Positions 14,646 to 22,439 of a stretch of DNA of 34,611 nt are shown here, one piece after another (positions within the stretch are counted from its first letter, which is position 1; the number at the start of each line of letters is the position of its first letter). Source of the DNA: Desulfobacterales bacterium (GTDB lineage Bacteria > Desulfobacterota > UBA8473). A program made the translations under genes and the position numbers. The stretch is from contig JACQWO010000062.1 of assembly GCA_016209225.1 (NCBI GenBank), positions 1-34,611 on the forward strand, in the 5' to 3' direction. The notes under the pieces were generated by a model. It had not been told where the DNA came from and did not search any database. It saw only the letters and a list, made by a program, of their open reading frames with translations.

Positions 14646-15820
14646 GAATAGCCTATCTTGATTGCTTTTCCGGAATTAGTGGAGATATGATTCTGGGCGC
14701 TATGGTGGATTTGGGACTCCCCAAAACTAAATTAGAAGATGAGCTGAGCAAGCTATCCTTAAGTGGGTATGAAATAACCTGTTCAACTGAAGCCAGGATG
14801 GAGATTAGCGGCTCCAGGGTAAAGGTAATTCTAAAAGAGAAGGACTCTGACCACCGAAGCTTTCCCGATATAAGACGTCTCATTGCTGGGAGTTCGCTGG
14901 ACAAAGACACCAAAGAGCTAAGTATTAAGGTATTCCACCGTTTAGCGGAAGCAGAGGCTAAAATACACAAAAAGGATATTGACGATATATATTTCCATGA
15001 AGTGGGCGCTGTTGATTCTATTGTTGACGTTGTTGGGACAGTGGTCGGAATAAAACATTTTGGGATTGAGGAGGTCTATGCCTCTCGGATTCCTTTGGGC
15101 TCAGGATTTGTAAAATGTCAGCATGGGACACTACCCCTTCCAGCGCCGGCAACCCTGGAGCTCCTGAAGGGTAAACCGGTTTATGAAGCAGGTATCATGG
15201 GAGAGCTGGTTACTCCTACCGGGGCAGCTATAATTACCACATTAACAGATAAGTTTGGCAGAATGCCTCCGATGATAATAAGGGATATAGGCTATGGTGT
15301 GGGTGACAAAGAATTTGAAAATATTCCCAATCTACTCAGGGTCGTTCTGGGAGACGATGAACGAGAAAGAGAGATTGATAGAGTAACTGTCATTGAAACT
15401 AATATTGACGACATGAATCCTGAGGTCTACGACTTTTTGATGGAAAGGCTCTTTGAGGAAGGCGCCCTGGATGTCTCTCTATCGCCCCTTCAGATGAAGA
15501 AGAACAGGCCTTCGGTACTGCTAAGGGTAATTTGTCATGAAGGGGATAAAGCCCGTGTGATCAATACCATTCTTAAGGAATCAACGTCTTTTGGTGTTCG
15601 TTATTATGAAGTGGAGAGGGTTAAGGTACCCCGTAGATTGGAAGAGGTTGAAACAAGGTTTGGGAAGGTTACAGTAAAGATTTACCAGGACGGAGATACG
15701 GTAATCAACGTATCACCTGAATATGAAGATTGTAAGAAGATAGCAAAGGAAAAGAAAGTGCCATTGAAGACGGTTTATAATGAGGCGGTCAAAGAGGTTC
15801 TCTCTTCTTCTAAGAAGTGA
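14642..15820 (+). CDS. larC: Pyridinium-3,5-bisthiocarboxylic acid mononucleotide nickel insertion protein (LarC)
   Basis: LarC is the CTP-dependent nickel insertase that completes the nickel-pincer nucleotide. It has 392 residues in one uninterrupted frame. The N-terminal region has the conserved YLDCFSGISGDMILGAM start, the HFHEVGAVDSIVD-type block (FHEVGAVDSIVDVVG) and LPLPAPATLELL; the C-terminal region has ETNIDDMNPE and MKKNRPSVLL. In Lactiplantibacillus larC is expressed by a programmed frameshift; no such break occurs here. It is the last gene of the larBC pair. Confidence 0.94.
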   Translation: MRIAYLDCFSGISGDMILGAMVDLGLPKTKLEDELSKLSLSGYEITCSTEARMEISGSRVKVILKEKDSDHRSFPDIRRLIAGSSLDKDTKELSIKVFHRLAEAEAKIHKKDIDDIYFHEVGAVDSIVDVVGTVVGIKHFGIEEVYASRIPLGSGFVKCQHGTLPLPAPATLELLKGKPVYEAGIMGELVTPTGAAIITTLTDKFGRMPPMIIRDIGYGVGDKEFENIPNLLRVVLGDDEREREIDRVTVIETNIDDMNPEVYDFLMERLFEEGALDVSLSPLQMKKNRPSVLLRVICHEGDKARVINTILKESTSFGVRYYEVERVKVPRRLEEVETRFGKVTVKIYQDGDTVINVSPEYEDCKKIAKEKKVPLKTVYNEAVKEVLSSSKK

Positions 15821-15871
15821 AACATTTAATAATTATGACCGCTTTTAAAAATTTTAATATTATGATATAGT

Positions 15872-16217
15872 ATAACTGCTCAGGTGGATAGGCTGTAGGC
15901 AGTTAGCCTGTAGGAGGAAATTATGCGCGACCATACGAAGCTCAGAGCGGCGGTTTCGGTGCCGTCAAACATCGTTGAGGGATGTGCACGCGAGAGTCAT
16001 GCCGAATACCTTCGCTTTCTTGAAATAGCCTTCGGTTCCGCAAGGGAACTGCATTACCAGTTCGGCTTGGCCAGCCGCTTGGGTTATACAAATGAGTTGG
16101 ACGTTCCCGAATGCGACTCGAAAATGGTGGAGACCGAGAAGGTTCTGAGCGCCTTGATTCGGTCAATGCGTGACTAACAGCCTTCAGCCTACAGCCTAAA
16201 CAACCTGAGTAGTTTAA
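15872..16217 (+). mobile_element. Gene-carrying inverted-repeat element with a four-helix-bundle cargo (MRDHTKLRA type)
   Basis: The left end TAACTGCTCAGG, continuing GTGGATAGGCTGTAGGC, matches the inverted right end TAAACTACTCAGG, continuing TTGTTTAGGCTGTAGGC. Between them lies a four-helix-bundle gene with its own ribosome site (GTAGGAGGAAATT). Copies without the gene occur at 28738-28862, 6805-6880 and 20104-20170. The element lies between larC and a toxin-antitoxin pair. No transposase and no clear target duplication are visible. Confidence 0.75.
15923..16177 (+). pseudogene. Four-helix-bundle (23S rRNA IVS-type) protein, N-terminal internal deletion
   Basis: The 84-residue frame matches four-helix-bundle proteins of the 23S rRNA intervening-sequence family: [20 protein letters not shown], then [18 protein letters not shown] and a C-terminal helix ending LIRSMRD. 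Full-length members have about 115-120 residues. Here the N-terminal MRDHTKLRA runs straight into AVSVPSN, so about 35 residues forming the first helix are missing in frame. The junction probably arose between similar LRA and RRA codons. Whether the short product folds is unknown. The family forms pentameric bundles and its cellular role is unclear; the related Avd protein works in diversity-generating retroelements. Confidence 0.75.
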
Positions 16218-16237
16218 CATTAATGGAGGTAAAAAAC

Positions 16238-16426
16238 ATGTTTGGGGTAAAACAGGAAGTCATAAAATTGGTTCAATCTCTTCCAGATGAAGTCACTGTT
16301 GATGACATAATGGCGGAATTGTATTTTAAATTGCAGGTTGATGCTGGATTAAAGGAACTTGATGAGGGGAAGGGTATCCCGCATGAAGAAGTTGAAAACC
16401 GGATGTCAAAATGGCTCTCAAGATAA
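16238..16426 (+). CDS. Antitoxin of a ParE/RelE-type module
   Basis: A 62-residue acidic, helical protein (FGVKQEVIKLVQSLPDEV at the start, EVENRMSKWLSR at the end), of the short addiction-module antitoxin type. The ATG at 16238 is chosen because GGAGGT lies 7 bases upstream; the ATG at 16223 overlaps that ribosome site. It overlaps the toxin gene by 16 bases. It should bind the toxin and repress the operon, but no separate DNA-binding fold can be recognised. It begins 20 bases after the right end of the repeat element. Confidence 0.78.
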   Translation: MFGVKQEVIKLVQSLPDEVTVDDIMAELYFKLQVDAGLKELDEGKGIPHEEVENRMSKWLSR

Positions 16427-16704
16427 AATGGTCTCCAAGGGCAGTTTCTAACCTAGAAAAAATCTGTAGTTATATCGCTAAAGATTCTGAATACTACGCC
16501 ATCCTTTTTGCCAAAAAAGTAATCAAAATAGTTAAAGCTATCCCTCAATTTCCCAAATCAGGCAGAATAGTTCCGGAATATGGATATGAGAACATAAGAG
16601 AAAAGATTTACGGAAACTACAGGATTATCTATCGCCTCAAAGGCGAACTTATCGAAATTGTTGCCATCAGCCATGGCGCAAAATCTTTAAATAGCATAAA
16701 GTAG
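16411..16704 (+). CDS. ParE/RelE-superfamily toxin
   Basis: A 97-residue basic protein of the ParE/RelE fold. The pattern IKWSPRAVSNLEKICSYIA at the start, the central FPKSGRIVPE, and NIREKIYGNYRIIYRLKGEL, then EIVAISHGAK at the end, is characteristic of plasmid-stabilisation toxins of this superfamily. ParE members poison DNA gyrase and RelE members cleave ribosome-bound mRNA; the G-R-PEYG--NIRE-I-G-YRI-YR pattern favours ParE-like but the target cannot be proven. It is encoded directly after its antitoxin. Confidence 0.87.
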   Translation: MALKIKWSPRAVSNLEKICSYIAKDSEYYAILFAKKVIKIVKAIPQFPKSGRIVPEYGYENIREKIYGNYRIIYRLKGELIEIVAISHGAKSLNSIK

Positions 16705-16816
16705 GCAGCCATAACTTCGTATAACAACCAATACCGCATTGCAGATGAAGGATGCGGGGATTGAATCTAAGGCGGTGGAAAAACAGGTAAGTTTTTTAAA
16801 GATAGGGAGTTGAAGA

Positions 16817-17035
16817 ATGCCAATATATGAATATAGATGTGACCTTTGTGGGGAAGAATTTGAGGAACTGGTCTTCGGGACTTCTCCAAAGGTAAATTGT
16901 CCAAAATGTAAAAAGGCAAAGGTTACGAAGTTGATCTCTACCTTTAGTTTCAAGAGCGGCGGTAATTTTTCAAGCTCTGCCGGGGACAGTAGTTGTGGAA
17001 CTTGTTCATCACACAACTGCAGTTCGTGTCATTAA
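16817..17035 (+). CDS. FmdB-family zinc-ribbon regulatory protein
   Basis: A 72-residue protein starting MPIYEYRCDLCGEEFE, the standard FmdB-type zinc ribbon, with CDLC and CPKC knuckles (about residues 8-11 and 28-31) and a flexible Ser/Gly/Cys-rich tail containing CGTCSSHNCSSCH. The tail cysteines could bind an additional metal. GGGAG precedes the ATG. A 22-codon frame (16747-16815) just upstream has no recognised homology. The function of the family is poorly known; some members are linked to formamide/amide operon regulation. Confidence 0.85.
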   Translation: MPIYEYRCDLCGEEFEELVFGTSPKVNCPKCKKAKVTKLISTFSFKSGGNFSSSAGDSSCGTCSSHNCSSCH

Positions 17036-17040
17036 AGTTG

Positions 17041-17111
17041 GTTCTGAAAACTCGAACCCTTGACCCCTTGAATCCTCGAATCCTTTTTTGCAACTAAATA
17101 GGAGAAGAACC
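17041..17111 (+). repeat. Right-half copy of the MLKNYK-type four-helix-bundle repeat
   Basis: The segment reads ENSNP-stop followed by CCTTGAATCC-like units and ends with the terminal repeat CAACTAAATAGGAGAAGAACC, matching the right end of 23759-23948. Its last base (17111) is also the first base of the CTG start codon of the next gene, and its AGGAG provides the ribosome site. Confidence 0.7.
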
Positions 17112-17773
17112 TGAAATACTACCCGATAAATATAGACATAACAGACAAGAGATGTGTTGTGCTGGGTGGTGGAGGGGTTGCTGAACGGAAGGTAGAATCA
17201 CTTTTAAGATGTGGCGGGGCAGTCACTGTAATAAGTCCTGATTTGACTCCCCGATTAAAAGAGCTTCTATCCCATAGCAAAATCCAACATTTATGCAGAG
17301 AGTACCAGAGAGGAGATTTTGAGGATGCCTTTCTGGTCTTTGTTGCTACCAATGATCCCATGGTAAATGCCGAGTCCAGCCAGGAGGCTCTGGGAAAGGG
17401 GATCCTGGTTAATACAGTAGACACGCCAAAGAGATGTAACTTTATAGTTCCGTCTGTGGTAGATCGGGATGATTTGGTTATAACCATCTCTACCTCTGGA
17501 AAAAGCCCTGCCCTTGCGAAAAAGATACGTGAAAAGCTGGAAACCGGCTACGGAGAAGAGTATAGCATCTTTCTGACCATAATGGGCGCTGTACGAGAAA
17601 GGCTATTAAAGGCTGGTAACAATTCAGAAAAAAACAGAAAAATATTCTACAGACTGGTAGACTCAAATATGCTTGCTCTTATAAAGGAAGGGAAAAAGGA
17701 TAAGGTGGATAGTATCCTGTTGGATGCCCTGGGTAAGGGGTACTCGTTGGGTGAATTGGGGGTCGACCTCTAA
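17111..17773 (+). CDS. Precorrin-2 dehydrogenase / sirohydrochlorin ferrochelatase (CysG N-terminal / Met8p type)
   Basis: This NAD-dependent enzyme oxidises precorrin-2 to sirohydrochlorin and often inserts iron to give siroheme. The conserved family start KYYPINIDITDKRCVVLGGGGVAERK extends upstream of the first ordinary start codon (GTG 17159, inside the Rossmann motif), so translation must begin at CTG 17111, giving 220 residues. GGGGVAERK is the NAD loop, TPKRCNFIVPS and ISTSGKSPALAKKIRE are the active-site segments. The CTG appears to result from the adjoining repeat (AGGAG is 6 bases away). It heads a tetrapyrrole cluster with a CcsA/HemX-like gene and hemA. Confidence 0.87.
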   Translation: MKYYPINIDITDKRCVVLGGGGVAERKVESLLRCGGAVTVISPDLTPRLKELLSHSKIQHLCREYQRGDFEDAFLVFVATNDPMVNAESSQEALGKGILVNTVDTPKRCNFIVPSVVDRDDLVITISTSGKSPALAKKIREKLETGYGEEYSIFLTIMGAVRERLLKAGNNSEKNRKIFYRLVDSNMLALIKEGKKDKVDSILLDALGKGYSLGELGVDL

Positions 17774-17793
17774 GTGTTATAAGGGTTTCAAAG

Positions 17794-18612
17794 ATGAACA
17801 CACTGTTTTTCAAGATCGTATTGGTCTTTTATTTAGCCGGAACATTTAGCTATCTATTGTACCTCTTTAAACAAAAACCCCGTATTTCCAAGGTTGCCAC
17901 TATTATCCTGACCAGTGGTTTTGTCTTTCATACCATAAGTCTAATAGTAAGGTACTTTGAAGCTGGGTACACACCAATAACCAACCTTTATGAAGCGCCT
18001 TCATTCCTAGCATGGGCAATAGTTGGTGTCTATCTGTTTATTCAATTTAAATATAGGATTACTTCTCTTGGCTCTTTTATTTCACCTGTCGCATCCATCT
18101 TAACCCTTCTTTCTTCTGCCTTTTCCGAAGAGATCGGCCCTCTCTCCCCTGTATTGAGGAGCTTCTGGTTGCCTATTCATGTAATTCTGGCGTTTCTGGG
18201 CGATGCTATTTTTGCCCTGGCCTTCTGTGCCGGAGTTATGTATCTAATACAGGAACATCAGATAAAGTCAAAAAAGATCGGCTCCTTTTACCATAGGCTG
18301 CCCTCTTTAAAGCTACTGGATGATATAAATCATTATTCTCTAACTATAGGGTTCCTCTTGCTTACCATGGCAATGGTTACCGGTTCAATATGGGCAAGGC
18401 ACGCATGGGGAGCTTTCTGGAGCTGGGATGCCAAACAGGTCTGGTCATTGCTTACATGGGTCTTTTACGCTGCTTTGCTGCACGGAAGGATAAATATAGG
18501 TTGGAGAGGCAGGGTAGCCGCAATTTTTGCAATTCTTGGTTTTCTTGCAGTTATGTTTTCCTTCCTTGGCGTAAATACCCTGCTTTCAGGGTTACATACG
18601 TATGATAGATGA
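17794..18612 (+). CDS. CcsA/HemX-type cytochrome c assembly membrane protein
   Basis: A 272-residue integral membrane protein with about eight hydrophobic helices. It carries the tryptophan-rich WWD-type signature WGAFWSWDAKQVWSLLTW (about residues 202-219), which handles heme in the CcsA/CcmC/CcmF family, and conserved His residues before and after it (FHTIS near the start, WARHAW before the motif and LLHGR after). Its position between a siroheme gene and hemA matches HemX-type proteins that accompany hemA; CcsA in system II cytochrome c maturation is the alternative. No CcsB/ResB partner is in the window. Confidence 0.87.
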   Translation: MNTLFFKIVLVFYLAGTFSYLLYLFKQKPRISKVATIILTSGFVFHTISLIVRYFEAGYTPITNLYEAPSFLAWAIVGVYLFIQFKYRITSLGSFISPVASILTLLSSAFSEEIGPLSPVLRSFWLPIHVILAFLGDAIFALAFCAGVMYLIQEHQIKSKKIGSFYHRLPSLKLLDDINHYSLTIGFLLLTMAMVTGSIWARHAWGAFWSWDAKQVWSLLTWVFYAALLHGRINIGWRGRVAAIFAILGFLAVMFSFLGVNTLLSGLHTYDR

Positions 18613-18619
18613 TTAAATT

Positions 18620-18796
18620 GTAACTATTCAGCCACAGATTCACACAGATGAACGCAGATGACGCAGATACAACAGCAAGCTTAAGCTTGCTGTTGTATAC
18701 AAAGAAATCACAGAGCTTATTATTGAAGATTTGTATATGATAATAAAAGAAAAAATATCAAGGATGATCAGCGTAGATCGGTGGCTGAGTAGTTAC
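18620..18796 (+). mobile_element. MITE-like element, second deletion derivative of a GxxExxY-protein element
   Basis: A 177-bp unit with ends GTAACTATTCAGCCACAGAT and, inverted, GTAACTACTCAGCCACCGAT, near-identical to 3855-4018. It keeps YKEITELII from the gene start and RFVYDNKRKNIKDDQRRSVAE-type C-terminal codons (18727 to the TAG in the right terminal repeat). Its deletion removes more of the gene tail than the other copy does. A 32-bp perfect palindrome interrupts its left part and is missing in the other copy. It lies between ccsA/hemX and hemA. Confidence 0.8.
18667..18698. repeat. 32-bp perfect palindrome
   Basis: Both halves pair exactly: ATACAACAGCAAGCTT and its complement. The same 32-bp design, with three base changes per half that are all mirrored, is found at 25930-25961. 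Here it is nested in a GxxExxY-derived element. Confidence 0.8.
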
Positions 18797-18834
18797 GAAA
18801 ATTTCCCTTTTTTCAGCATGAACTAAGGTATCAA

Positions 18835-20103
18835 ATGCACATAATCGTAGTAGGTTTAAATCATAAAACGGCTCCTGTTGAATTGAGGGAAAAGTTGCAC
18901 TTTCCATCAGAAAACATTGAAGAGCCTCTGAAAAGGGTAACAAGCCTACCACAGATTAGTGAGGCACTGATACTCTCTACCTGTAACAGGGTAGAGATTG
19001 TAGCAGTTACCAGAGATATTCGAGAAGGGACAGAGGAAATCAGGAATTTCCTGTCTTCCTATCACGGTATACCAATGAGCCGGTTAGATTCCTGCCTGTA
19101 CTCTTATGACTCTTACGACGCTATTAAACATATCTTCCAGGTTGCTTCCGGCTTGGATTCTATGGTTATGGGAGAACCTCAGATTTTAGGCCAGCTTAAG
19201 GATGCCTATAGCCTGACTAATAAGTATAAAACCTCTGATGTAATACTCCATAGGTTTCTTCATAGGGCTTTTTCAGTTGCCAAAAAGGTAAGGACGGAGA
19301 CCAAAATCGCTACGTCTGCTGTCTCTATAAGCTATGCCGCTGTTGAATTGGCCAAAAAGATTTTTGATACCTTAAAAAATAAGGTTGTTATGCTTATTGG
19401 CGCGGGGGAGATGTCTGAACTGGCAGCCAGACATCTACTGAACCATGGGGTTAAGGAAATTCTGATTGCCAACAGAACATACAGCAGAGCAGTAAAGTTA
19501 GCTGAAGAGCTGGGTGGCAGACCTGCCGTTTTTGAAGATATTACCCTGTTTCTGGACCAGGCAGATATTGTAATAAGTTCTACCGGCTCTGCCCATTATA
19601 TCATAAGGTCTGATGATGTGGTAAGAGTCCTTAAAATACGAAAGCACAAACCTATGTTCTTTATTGATATTGCCGTGCCCCGAGATATTGACCCCAAGAT
19701 AAACGATATTAGCAATGTCTATCTTTACGATATAGACGACATGGAAGGGGTAGTTGGTACCAATATAAAAATGCGGGGGGAAGAGGCCAAAAAGGCTGAA
19801 AGGATAATAGAGAAGGAAATAGAACAATTCAATAAATGGTTGGGGACTTTAAGCGCTGTTCCTACGGTTATCTCCCTCAGGGAAAGGTTCGAGGAGATCA
19901 GGAAGAAGGAGGTAGAAAAGACCATTTCCAGTTTGAATGGAAGTTCAAAGATTGATGCAAAGGCGCTGGATGCCCTTACAACTTCAATTATTAATAAGAT
20001 CCTTCACTATCCTGTAACTCAATTAAAAACGCTGGATAATACCCGTGAGGGGAACTATTTTGTTGATGCCGTTAGGAAACTGTTCGATTTAGAAGAGAAA
20101 TAG
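18835..20103 (+). CDS. hemA: Glutamyl-tRNA reductase
   Basis: HemA reduces glutamyl-tRNA to glutamate-1-semialdehyde, the first step of C5 tetrapyrrole synthesis. It has 422 residues. The N-terminal catalytic domain starts IVVGLNHKTAPVELREK and holds the active-site Cys50 in STCNRVE; GEPQILGQ follows. The NADPH domain has VMLIGAGEMSELAARHL (about 185-201) and the C-terminal dimerisation helix carries HYPVTQLK. Start ATG has AAGG upstream. It probably follows the siroheme and CcsA/HemX genes in one cluster, interrupted by a repeat element. Confidence 0.96.
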   Translation: MHIIVVGLNHKTAPVELREKLHFPSENIEEPLKRVTSLPQISEALILSTCNRVEIVAVTRDIREGTEEIRNFLSSYHGIPMSRLDSCLYSYDSYDAIKHIFQVASGLDSMVMGEPQILGQLKDAYSLTNKYKTSDVILHRFLHRAFSVAKKVRTETKIATSAVSISYAAVELAKKIFDTLKNKVVMLIGAGEMSELAARHLLNHGVKEILIANRTYSRAVKLAEELGGRPAVFEDITLFLDQADIVISSTGSAHYIIRSDDVVRVLKIRKHKPMFFIDIAVPRDIDPKINDISNVYLYDIDDMEGVVGTNIKMRGEEAKKAERIIEKEIEQFNKWLGTLSAVPTVISLRERFEEIRKKEVEKTISSLNGSSKIDAKALDALTTSIINKILHYPVTQLKTLDNTREGNYFVDAVRKLFDLEEK

Positions 20104-20170
20104 CTTAGGTGGATAGACTGTAGCCCCATTGTACAACGGGGCTGTAGGAGCTACAGCCTAAAGAACCTAT
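20104..20170. mobile_element. Minimal inverted-repeat element, GGTGGATAG-CTGTAG family
   Basis: Directly after the hemA TAG, TTAGGTGGATAGACTGTAGC is matched inverted by TAGGTTCTTTAGGCTGTAGC at the other end. Inside is a smaller hairpin, AGCCCC with GGGGCT. The ends resemble those of 15872-16217, without any cargo. The hairpin might also end transcription of hemA, although it lacks a U run. Confidence 0.55.
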
Positions 20171-20199
20171 TGCACTTGACAGAAAAGAGAATTATTATT

Positions 20200-21021
20200 A
20201 TGAAGAGGATACTGACAATAGCAGGTTCTGATTCAGGGGGAGGGGCTGGTATTCAGGCAGATTTGAGGACCATTGCCCTTTTGGGTGGTTTTGGGATGAG
20301 TGTAATTACTGCCCTGACCGCCCAAAACACCCTGGGGGTTCAGGATGTCTATCCCATTTCCCCTGAATTTATAGAAAAACAGATAGATTCCGTTATCACA
20401 GATATAGGGGTGGATGCAGTTAAAACCGGGATGTTGGCTAATGCTCAGGTAATTAAGGTCGTTGCCAGGAAGACTAAAGAGTACAGGATAGAAAAACTCA
20501 TTGTAGACCCGGTTATGATTGCCAAAGGGGGAGAGACTTTACTGTCCAAAGATGCCATAGGTACCCTTATCGAAGAACTGATACCCCTGGCTTTTCTCAT
20601 TACCCCAAACCTTCATGAGGCCTCAGTTATCTGTAGAAACCCGGTCGAAAACCTGGACGAAATGAGGGAAGCTGCCAAAGATATATACCAAAAGGGAGCA
20701 AAGAATGTCCTTATCAAAGGAGGTCATTTGCAGGGAAGATCAATAGACATCCTTTTTGACGGGAAAAGTTTTTTCGAGTATGATTCTGAAAGGGTACATA
20801 CTGAGAACACCCATGGGACAGGATGCGTATATTCGGCAGCCTTGACTTTTGAGATTGCAAAAGGCAACCATATTCACCAGGCAGTTAAGAATGCCAAAGA
20901 GTTTGTGACCAGCGCCATCAGAAACTCTTTGCCTTTGGGTGGAGGACACGGTCCTGTCAACCCTTATGGTGTCTTCTCAAAAGAGATTCAACGTTACCAT
21001 GTGGTTTCCCAGGTTAAATAG
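20200..21021 (+). CDS. thiD: Hydroxymethylpyrimidine/phosphomethylpyrimidine kinase
   Basis: ThiD phosphorylates HMP and HMP-P for thiamine synthesis. From the ATG at 20200 it has 273 residues and begins with the family start MKRILTIAGSDSGGGAGIQAD; the 10 extra residues from the TTG at 20170 are not conserved. Ribokinase-fold motifs are present: TALTAQNT, VDPVMIAKGG and, near the end, ENTHGTGCVYSAALT with the catalytic Asp position replaced by Cys-containing GTGC, as is usual in ThiD. It precedes thiC, which makes its substrate. The ribosome site is weak. Confidence 0.94.
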   Translation: MKRILTIAGSDSGGGAGIQADLRTIALLGGFGMSVITALTAQNTLGVQDVYPISPEFIEKQIDSVITDIGVDAVKTGMLANAQVIKVVARKTKEYRIEKLIVDPVMIAKGGETLLSKDAIGTLIEELIPLAFLITPNLHEASVICRNPVENLDEMREAAKDIYQKGAKNVLIKGGHLQGRSIDILFDGKSFFEYDSERVHTENTHGTGCVYSAALTFEIAKGNHIHQAVKNAKEFVTSAIRNSLPLGGGHGPVNPYGVFSKEIQRYHVVSQVK

Positions 21022-21120
21022 CTGTTAGAGTACTGAAAGAAGAAATTTTAAGGATTGCAAAGTGAAGGGCTTAGAGAAGTCAGAGGTCAGAATTCAGAAA
21101 ATAATATATAGGGGGGGAAA

Positions 21121-22404
21121 GTGACTAAATTATCGGATGCCAAAAAGGGAATAATCACTGATGAAATGAAGAGGTGTGCTCTGGATGAAGGGGTGGAGGA
21201 AGAGTTTATCCGCCGTGGTATTTCAGAGGGCAATACGGTTATTACCCATAATGTTAAACATAAATCCATAAAGCCTCTTGCCATTGGCAAGGGGTTAAGG
21301 ACCAAGATAAATGCGAATATCGGGACATCTAAAGACCATGTTGATGTCAGTGAAGAGCTCGAAAAGATGATGGTAGCCATAAAAGCAGGCGCTGATACCA
21401 TTATGGACTTGAGTACATGGGGAGAAGTAGATGAGATAAGAAAAGTGATTATAAGAGAGTCTTCTGTCCCTATTGGGACTGTCCCTATCTATCAGGCGGC
21501 TGTTGAGACTGTACAGAAGAAGAAAGAGTCCATAGTCCACATGACAGTAGAGGATATCTTTAAAGTAATAGAGAGGCACGCTGAAGACGGTATTGACTTT
21601 ATTACAGTCCACTGCGGTGTAACCCGTGAGTCTGTTGGGAGACTTAAGAAAGAAGGTCGAATAATGGACATAGTCAGTCGAGGAGGGGCATTTTTGGTTG
21701 AGTGGATGGCATACAACAATAAAGAGAACCCCCTCTTTGAGCACTTTGATCGCTTACTGGATATAGCCAGGGCATACGACCTTACCCTTAGTCTGGGAGA
21801 TGGACTTCGACCAGGTTGCCTGGCTGATGCCACAGACAGAGGGCAGGTTCAGGAACTGATCCTTCTTGGAGAACTTACAGAAAGGGCATGGGCTGTGGAT
21901 GTACAGGTTATGATCGAGGGGCCCGGGCATGTGCCTATCAATCAGATTGAAGCCAATGTCCTTTTAGAGAAAAGGTTATGTCATGGTGCACCCTTCTATG
22001 TTCTAGGGCCATTGGTTACCGATTTAGCCCCCGGGTATGACCATATAACCTCTGCTATTGGAGGGGCAATTGCCGCGTCAGCCGGTGCAGATTTTCTTTG
22101 CTATGTTACACCTTCAGAACATCTGGGGTTACCATCTATCGATGATGTAAGAGAAGGTGTAATTGCCTCAAGGATTGCTGCCCATGCCGCGGATATAGCA
22201 AAAGGGGTAAAAGGCGCTATAGAAGAAGACAACAGGATGGCCATGAGCCGAAAGAAACTGGACTGGGAAAGTCAAATCAACCTGGCTCTGGATCCGGAAA
22301 AAGCCAGAAGAATAAGGAACAGTAGAAAACCAGAAGACAGTGATGTCTGTACTATGTGTGGTGAATTTTGTGCCATTAAGATTGCCAGTAGAGGGTTAGA
22401 GTGA
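21121..22404 (+). CDS. thiC: Phosphomethylpyrimidine synthase
   Basis: ThiC is a radical-SAM enzyme converting aminoimidazole ribotide to HMP phosphate. It has 427 residues and starts with GTG after a GGGGGGAAA ribosome site. Conserved blocks include [44 protein letters not shown] and [11 protein letters not shown]. The Fe-S cluster motif lies at the C-terminus, C-x2-C-x3-C (C410, C413, C417 in CTMCGEFCA). This is the short form lacking the extra N-terminal domain of the E. coli protein. I see no TPP riboswitch in the 100-base thiD-thiC spacer. Confidence 0.96.
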   Translation: MTKLSDAKKGIITDEMKRCALDEGVEEEFIRRGISEGNTVITHNVKHKSIKPLAIGKGLRTKINANIGTSKDHVDVSEELEKMMVAIKAGADTIMDLSTWGEVDEIRKVIIRESSVPIGTVPIYQAAVETVQKKKESIVHMTVEDIFKVIERHAEDGIDFITVHCGVTRESVGRLKKEGRIMDIVSRGGAFLVEWMAYNNKENPLFEHFDRLLDIARAYDLTLSLGDGLRPGCLADATDRGQVQELILLGELTERAWAVDVQVMIEGPGHVPINQIEANVLLEKRLCHGAPFYVLGPLVTDLAPGYDHITSAIGGAIAASAGADFLCYVTPSEHLGLPSIDDVREGVIASRIAAHAADIAKGVKGAIEEDNRMAMSRKKLDWESQINLALDPEKARRIRNSRKPEDSDVCTMCGEFCAIKIASRGLE

Positions 22405-22439
22405 GTTTTTAGACCCAAGGGGATGTAGGGGAAAGATAA

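Noticed and set aside
16711-16723. Exact match to one 13-bp arm of loxP (ATAACTTCGTATA)
   Set aside because: No second inverted arm at 8-bp spacing and no Cre-like gene nearby; treated as coincidence in the ParE-FmdB spacer.
21022-21120. TPP riboswitch before thiC
   Set aside because: The spacer is only about 100 bases and lacks the CTGAGA-type thi-box core and P1 pairing.
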